Part shown: piece by piece, positions 59,560-64,000 of the stretch
Layout of the letters: each line of letters opens with the position of its first letter
Numbering within the stretch: position 1 is the first letter of the stretch
Source: Novosphingobium beihaiense
Lineage (GTDB): Bacteria; Pseudomonadota; Alphaproteobacteria; Sphingomonadales; Sphingomonadaceae
Length of the DNA: 64,000 bases
Direction: 5' to 3'
Assembly (NCBI RefSeq): GCF_022832375.1
Contig: NZ_JALHLG010000011.1
Span: 158,687 to 222,686, forward strand
Made by a program: the position numbers and the translations under genes
Notes under the pieces: generated by a model
The model's input: only the letters and a program-made list of their open reading frames with translations
The model's database searches: none
Told to the model about the DNA's origin: nothing

Positions 59560-61959
59560 ATGAAATTCTCGCTCTCCTGGCTCCAGCAGTATCTGGAAAC
59601 CGATGCGACGGCCGAAGAGGTCGCCGCCAGGCTCAACGCCATCGGCCTCGAAGTCGAAGGTATCGAGGACCCGGCCGAAAAGCTCGCGGGCTTCCGCGTG
59701 GCCAAAGTGCTGACCGCGGCGAAGCATCCCGATGCGGACAAGCTGCAGGTGCTCAGCGTCGATACCGGCGACGGCCAGCCGCTGCAGGTGGTCTGCGGCG
59801 CGCCCAATGCCCGTGCCGGTCTGGTCGGCGTGCTGGGCCTGCCGGGCGCATCGGTTCCGGCGAACGGCATGGTCCTGCGCAAGTCCGCCATTCGCGGCGT
59901 CGAATCGAACGGCATGATGTGCTCGACGCGCGAACTCGAACTCGGCGAGGATCACGACGGCATCATCGAACTGCCCGAGGATGCGCCGGTGGGCACGCCC
60001 TTTGCCGAATACCACGGCGCCGATCCGGTGATCGACGTGGCGATCACGCCCAACCGGCCGGACTGCATGGGCCTCTACGGCATTGCCCGCGATCTGGCGG
60101 CGGCGGGCCTCGGCACGCTGAAGCCGATCGAACATCTCGACATTCCCGGCGCCTTCCCGTGCCCGGTCGAGATTCGCACTGACGATCCCGAGGGCTGCCC
60201 GGCGTTCTATGGCCGGGTTATCAAGGGCGTGAAGAACGGCCCCTCACCGCAGTGGCTGCAGGACCGGCTCAAGGCCGCCGGACAGCGCCCGATCTCGGCA
60301 CTGGTCGATGCGACCAACTACGTGATGCTGACCTATGGCCGCCCGGCGCACGCCTATGATCTGGCCAAGCTGAATGGCGCGGTTTTCGCCCGCCGCGCGC
60401 AGGACGGCGAGACGGTGCTGGCGCTCAACGAGAAGGAATACACGCTCGATTCGGACATGACCGTGATCGCCGACGACAGCGGCGTGCACGACATCGCCGG
60501 GATCATGGGCGGTGAGCATTCGGGCTGCGAGGACGGGACTACCGATATCCTGCTCGAAATCGCCTATTTCGATCCCGAGCGGATTGCCCGGACCGGCCGC
60601 AAGCTCAATCTCACTTCGGATGCGCGCGCGCGGTTCGAGCGCGGCATCGATCCGGATTTCCTCGATCAGGGTCTCGCGCATCTGACCAAGCTGATCCAGA
60701 CGCTGTGCGGCGGTGAGGCCTCGGGCGTGGTGCGGGCAGGTGCCGCGCCCACGGCGCCGAAGGTGGTCCAATTCGATCCGGCGCTGACCGGGAAGCTGGG
60801 CGGCGTTGCGGTTCCGCTTGAGGAACAGCAGCGCATTCTCGAAGCGCTCGGCTTCACGGTCGTGGCGGGTGAGGCCTGGGCCGTTACCGTGCCCGGCTGG
60901 CGCCCCGATGTGGATGGCGCGCCCGATCTGGTCGAGGAAGTGGTGCGCATCCACGGCCTCGACAAGGTCGAGAGCGTGGCCTTGCCGCGCACCGATGGCG
61001 TCGCCCGGCCGACCGCCACTCCGGCGCAGAAGCTGGAGCGCCGTGTGCGCCGCGCCGCAGCCGCGCGCGGACTGCACGAGGCGGTAACATGGTCGTTCCT
61101 GCCGCAGGCCGAAGCCGATGTCTTCTCCGAGGGGAATGGCGGGTTGTGGACCCTGTCCAACCCGATCAGCGAGGACATGAAGGTCATGCGTCCCTCGCTG
61201 CTGCCGGGGCTGCTCTCGGCGGTGAAGCGCAATCTCGATCGCGGGGCGTCTTCGCTGCGGCTGTTCGAACTCGGCCGCCGCTATCTGCGCGGCAAGGCCG
61301 GAGCGAGCGACGAGCGCATGACGCTGGGCGTAGTGCTTGCGGGCGAAAAGGCCCCGCGCGGCTGGGCGACGGGCAAGGCGGTACCGTTCGATGCCTATGA
61401 CGCCAAGGCCGAAGCGCTGGCGCTGCTGGCCGATGCCGGGGCTCCGGCGGACAAGCTGCAGGTCATGGGCGAGGCCGGGCCGCAGTTCCATCCCGGCCAG
61501 TCGGGGACGCTGCGGCTGGGCCCCAGGAACGTGCTCGCACGCTTCGGCATGCTGCATCCCACGGCAGCCAGGCAGTTCGACATCGAGGGCCCGGTGGCCG
61601 TGGTGGAGATCTATCTCGATGCCATCCCCGGCAAGAAGGGCGCCGCCACTTTCGCGCGCAGTTCCTACGCGCCGCCCGCGCTGCAGGCGGTGACGCGCGA
61701 CTATGCCTTCCTCGTCCCGGCAGACCTGCCGGCGGGAGATCTGGTGCGCGTGGTGCAGGGCGCGGACAAGGCGAACATCGTTTCGGCCCGCCTGTTCGAC
61801 GATTTCCGCGGACAGGGCGTTCCCGAAGGGCAGAAATCGCTGGCACTGGAAGTCACACTCCAGCCGCTCGAAAAGAGCTATAAGGAAGACGACCTCAAGG
61901 CGATCACTGCCAAGGTGACGGCCGCTGCCGCCAAGCTCGGGGCCGTGCTGAGGGGGTAA
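59560..61959 (+). CDS. pheT: Phenylalanyl-tRNA synthetase beta subunit
   Basis: 799 residues from ATG at 59560 (GGAAGGAAAG upstream). tRNA-binding EMAP-like domain at the start, B3/B4 editing region (ALVDATNYVMLTYGRPAHAYD, GIMGGEHSGCEDGTTDILLEIAYFDP), B5 core (VDGAPDLVEEVVRIHGLDKV), catalytic-like core and the C-terminal ferredoxin-fold anticodon-binding domain (YAPPALQAVTRDYAFLVP). All expected domains are present. Longer frames upstream overlap pheS and are rejected. Confidence 0.97.
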   Translation: MKFSLSWLQQYLETDATAEEVAARLNAIGLEVEGIEDPAEKLAGFRVAKVLTAAKHPDADKLQVLSVDTGDGQPLQVVCGAPNARAGLVGVLGLPGASVPANGMVLRKSAIRGVESNGMMCSTRELELGEDHDGIIELPEDAPVGTPFAEYHGADPVIDVAITPNRPDCMGLYGIARDLAAAGLGTLKPIEHLDIPGAFPCPVEIRTDDPEGCPAFYGRVIKGVKNGPSPQWLQDRLKAAGQRPISALVDATNYVMLTYGRPAHAYDLAKLNGAVFARRAQDGETVLALNEKEYTLDSDMTVIADDSGVHDIAGIMGGEHSGCEDGTTDILLEIAYFDPERIARTGRKLNLTSDARARFERGIDPDFLDQGLAHLTKLIQTLCGGEASGVVRAGAAPTAPKVVQFDPALTGKLGGVAVPLEEQQRILEALGFTVVAGEAWAVTVPGWRPDVDGAPDLVEEVVRIHGLDKVESVALPRTDGVARPTATPAQKLERRVRRAAAARGLHEAVTWSFLPQAEADVFSEGNGGLWTLSNPISEDMKVMRPSLLPGLLSAVKRNLDRGASSLRLFELGRRYLRGKAGASDERMTLGVVLAGEKAPRGWATGKAVPFDAYDAKAEALALLADAGAPADKLQVMGEAGPQFHPGQSGTLRLGPRNVLARFGMLHPTAARQFDIEGPVAVVEIYLDAIPGKKGAATFARSSYAPPALQAVTRDYAFLVPADLPAGDLVRVVQGADKANIVSARLFDDFRGQGVPEGQKSLALEVTLQPLEKSYKEDDLKAITAKVTAAAAKLGAVLRG

Positions 61960-61971
61960 ATCCCCTTCGCA

Positions 61972-62056
61972 TCGTCATTGCGAGGCCCGAAGGGCCGTGG
62001 CAATCCAGAGCGCGTGGTAACCGCCCTGGATTGCTTCGCTCCGCTCGCCATGGCGA
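61972..62056. repeat. Dispersed palindromic repeat, CGTCATTGCGAG family (copy 3, short)
   Basis: TCGTCATTGCGAG at the left and CTCGCCATGGCGA at the right, an imperfect inverted pair, with TGGCAATCCAGAGCG and CCTGGATTGCTTCG inside. It lies between pheT and an epimerase-like gene. Confidence 0.72.
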
Positions 62057-62102
62057 ATGCGGGCGCGCGGGAACCTGAATGCGAAGCCTTAGGAGATCGC
62101 CG

Positions 62103-62993
62103 GTGCCGGAAATGGAATTCGTGACCATCAGTTCCGGCGATCTCACCGCCCGGATCCATCCCTTCGGCGCCGAACTCTGGTCGCTCGCCGATGCGCAGGG
62201 CCGCGAGTTCATGACCGATGGCGATCCGGCTTTCTGGCCGGGCCATGCGCCGCTGCTGTTCCCCATAGTGGGCGGCCTCCATGCGAATCGCTACCGGCTG
62301 GACGGGCAGGAATACGAACTGCCCCGCCACGGCTTCGCGCGCCGTTCGGCTTTCGAAACGGTGGAGGCGGCCGAGGGCCACGCCTGCTTTCGCCTGCGCG
62401 ACAGCGCGGAAACGCGCGCGGTCTATCCTTTCGCCTTCGCGCTGGAGATGGCTTTCGCGCTGGACGGCACGACGCTGCATATGGCCGCGACCGTGCGCAA
62501 TACCGGCGATGCGGCGCTGCCGTTCAGCTTCGGCTACCATCCGGCTTTCGCCTGGCCCCTGCCCGGCGATGCGGACAAGGCGGACCATGTAATCGCTTTT
62601 GCCAGCCCCGAGCCGCAGCCGGTGCGTCGCGTCGATCCGGTGACGGGCCTGCTGCTGCCGGAGGGGGAGCCGACGCCGGTCGAGGGGCATCACCTCGCGC
62701 TCGATCCCGCGCTGTTCGAAGCGGATGCGATGATCTGGACCGATATGGCCAGCCGCTCGCTCACCTTCGGCACGCCCGGCGGGGCGCAGCTTGCCGTGGC
62801 GTTCCCGGATACGGCGATGCTGGGGCTCTGGCAGAAGCCCGGCGCGCCGTTCCTGTGCATAGAGCCCTGGCAGGGCCATGCCGACCCGGTTGGCTTTTCG
62901 GGCGATTTCCGCGAGAAGCCGGGGATCGTGAATCTGGCCCCCGGCGCGGCCCGCACCTTCCGCATGGACGTGACGGTGCTGACAGCCGATTGA
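62103..62993 (+). CDS. Aldose 1-epimerase family protein (LacX/YeaD-like)
   Basis: 296 residues from GTG at 62103, whose spacing to GGAG (7 nt) is better than that of the ATG at 62112. The family features FPIVGGLHANRYRLDGQEYELPRHGFARRS and FSFGYHPAFAWP (the catalytic His pair region) are present. It may be a hexose 6-phosphate or galactose mutarotase. It is unrelated in sequence to the xyl-operon epimerase except at family level, and its neighbours give no clue to its substrate. Confidence 0.8.
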   Translation: MPEMEFVTISSGDLTARIHPFGAELWSLADAQGREFMTDGDPAFWPGHAPLLFPIVGGLHANRYRLDGQEYELPRHGFARRSAFETVEAAEGHACFRLRDSAETRAVYPFAFALEMAFALDGTTLHMAATVRNTGDAALPFSFGYHPAFAWPLPGDADKADHVIAFASPEPQPVRRVDPVTGLLLPEGEPTPVEGHHLALDPALFEADAMIWTDMASRSLTFGTPGGAQLAVAFPDTAMLGLWQKPGAPFLCIEPWQGHADPVGFSGDFREKPGIVNLAPGAARTFRMDVTVLTAD

Positions 62994-63018
62994 ATGGGCG
63001 CCTAAATAGGAGCTTGCC

Positions 63019-63768
63019 ATGAAGACCGTTCTCGTCACCGGCGCCACTGCCGGTATCGGCGAAGCCTGTGCCCGCGCATTCGTGGAGGCCGGCTGGAAGG
63101 TGATCGCCACCGGCCGCCGGGCGGAACGGCTCGAAGCGCTGGTCGAGGAACTGGGCGCGGACCGCGTGCACCCCTGCGTGTTCGATGTGCGTGACGAAGA
63201 GGCCCGCGATGCCGCGCTCGCGGCCTTGCCGGAGGGTTTTTCGAAGATCGACTGCCTCGTGAACAATGCCGGCCTCGCGCTGGGCACCGAAAAGGCGCAG
63301 GACGCCGATCTCGCCAACTGGAAGACGATGATCGATACCAATGTCACCGCGCTGGTCTCGCTCACCCACAAGCTGCTGCCCGCGCTGATCGAGAGCAAGG
63401 CGGTGATCGTGAACCTCGCTTCGGTGGCGGCGACTTATCCGTACACCGGCGGCAACGTCTATGGCGGGACCAAGGCTTTCGTGCGCCAGTTCTCGCTGGG
63501 CCTGCGGTGCGATCTGTCCGGCACTGGCGTGCGCGTGACCTCGATTGAGCCGGGCATGGTGGAAACTGAATTCACGCTGGTGCGCACCGGCGGCAATCAG
63601 GAGGCCTCGGATACGCTCTACGGGGGAATGCGTCCGCTGGATGGGCCGGATATCGCCGCAACTGTGCTCTGGGTCGCCAGCCAGCCGCCGCATGTGAACG
63701 TCAACACGCTGGAAGTGATGCCCGTGGCGCAGTCCTTCGCGGGCTTTCAGGTGGCGCGGGACGCATAG
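63019..63768 (+). CDS. ydfG: YdfG-type NADP-dependent SDR (3-hydroxy acid dehydrogenase)
   Basis: 249 residues. TGATAGIGEACARAFVEAG nucleotide motif, IDCLVNNAGLALGTEKAQ, WKTMIDTNVTALV, NLASVAATYPYTGGNVYGGTKAFVRQFSLGLRCDL with the catalytic YGGTK, and C-terminal PPHVNVNTLEVMPVAQSFAG. These match the YdfG serine/3-hydroxyisobutyrate dehydrogenase subfamily as I recall it. It reduces malonic semialdehyde or oxidises L-allo-threonine and serine. Confidence 0.88.
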   Translation: MKTVLVTGATAGIGEACARAFVEAGWKVIATGRRAERLEALVEELGADRVHPCVFDVRDEEARDAALAALPEGFSKIDCLVNNAGLALGTEKAQDADLANWKTMIDTNVTALVSLTHKLLPALIESKAVIVNLASVAATYPYTGGNVYGGTKAFVRQFSLGLRCDLSGTGVRVTSIEPGMVETEFTLVRTGGNQEASDTLYGGMRPLDGPDIAATVLWVASQPPHVNVNTLEVMPVAQSFAGFQVARDA

Positions 63769-63786
63769 GATTAACACGCGCCTTCC

Positions 63787-63897
63787 CGTTCGTGTCGAGC
63801 CCTTCGTCATGCTCAGGATAAACTTCGGGCTTTTAGCCCGAAATCGAGACACGCTGACACCGGGCTAACGTGTCTCGACTTCGCTCGACACGAACGG
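63787..63897. repeat. Palindromic repeat CCGTTCGTGTCGAG family
   Basis: 14-bp perfect terminal inverted repeats (63787-63800 and 63884-63897) enclose two inner hairpins: TTCGGGC/GCCCGAA and CGAGACACG/CGTGTCTCG. It is an intergenic REP-like element between ydfG and the prfC start. Confidence 0.72.
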
Positions 63898-63962
63898 TGG
63901 GGTGCAACAGTGATTGGCGCCAGACATTGCGGTAAGCCGCGCCCGCCAGTAAAGGCGCGCGG

Positions 63963-64000
63963 ATGAGCAATTCGCGCCGTACTTTCGCTATCATCTCGCA
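63963..64000 (+). CDS. prfC: Probable peptide chain release factor 3 (start only)
   Basis: Only 12 codons are inside the window: MSNSRRTFAIIS, which matches the RRTFAIISHPDAGKTT start of the RF3 GTPase. The P-loop lies just beyond the edge. TypA-like or other translational GTPases have a different N-terminus, so prfC is the best call. Confidence 0.7.
   Translation, partial: MSNSRRTFAIIS

Overview
The window is chromosomal DNA from a GC-rich alphaproteobacterium, most likely a member of the Sphingomonadaceae (Novosphingobium/Sphingobium-like). This is inferred from the Caulobacter-type oxidative xylose genes, a MipZ-type ATPase, large TonB-dependent receptors of the Xanthomonas/Caulobacter type, a TonB system with three ExbD proteins, and scattered palindromic repeats. 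No species is assigned.

Region 1 (1-27.7 kb) reads as one carbohydrate-utilisation locus best explained as a xyloglucan utilisation locus. Leftward genes encode the start of a probable GH43 enzyme, a GH39 glycosidase, a flavin-dependent halogenase-family protein, a TonB-dependent receptor, an esterase and a GH3 beta-glucosidase. A LacI-family regulator follows. A leftward five-gene operon then encodes xylose oxidation and uptake: FAH-family dehydratase, xylose dehydrogenase, xylonolactonase, MFS sugar porter and aldose 1-epimerase. Divergent from it are GH74 endo-xyloglucanase, GH35 beta-galactosidase and GH31 alpha-xylosidase with a PA14 insert, then GH29 alpha-L-fucosidase and a second GH35. 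Five near-identical 14-bp palindromes (consensus TGNTAGCGCTANCA) lie upstream of the GH39, receptor, GH3/lacI, xyl/GH74 and GH29 units, which suggests a single LacI regulon. The model is: GH74 cuts the polymer, the receptor imports oligosaccharides into the periplasm, exo-enzymes strip Fuc, Gal, Xyl and possibly Ara, GH3 releases glucose, and xylose enters the cytoplasm and is oxidised without an isomerase. Xylonate dehydratase and ketoglutarate-semialdehyde dehydrogenase are not in the window.

Region 2 (27.6-36.2 kb) is a patchy junction. It holds a truncated C-terminal metE relic, a LysR regulator, astB (succinylarginine dihydrolase), tRNA-Gly(GCC), a YbbN-like thioredoxin and a Lon-N-domain protein, a small secreted protein, a TPR-GT41 glycosyltransferase, and a multiply frameshifted P4-type integrase beside tRNA-Gly(CCC) with TACCCCCA repeats.

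Region 3 (36.2-46.8 kb) contains a two-component system, a CsgG-family protein, panC, a MipZ-like ATPase, a membrane J-domain protein, phosphomannomutase, an MgtC/DUF4010 membrane protein and a ligase-associated Lhr-type helicase.

Region 4 (46.8-50.0 kb) is a tonB-exbB-exbD-exbD-exbD cluster, with a strong terminator before the last exbD. It is the energy source expected for receptors such as the one in region 1.

Region 5 (50.0-64 kb) is core metabolism: hom, glpX, prs, an AraC regulator, hisN, a gamma-glutamylcyclotransferase-like gene, rpmI-rplT-pheS-pheT, an aldose 1-epimerase-like protein, a YdfG-type dehydrogenase, and the first codons of a probable prfC at the right edge.
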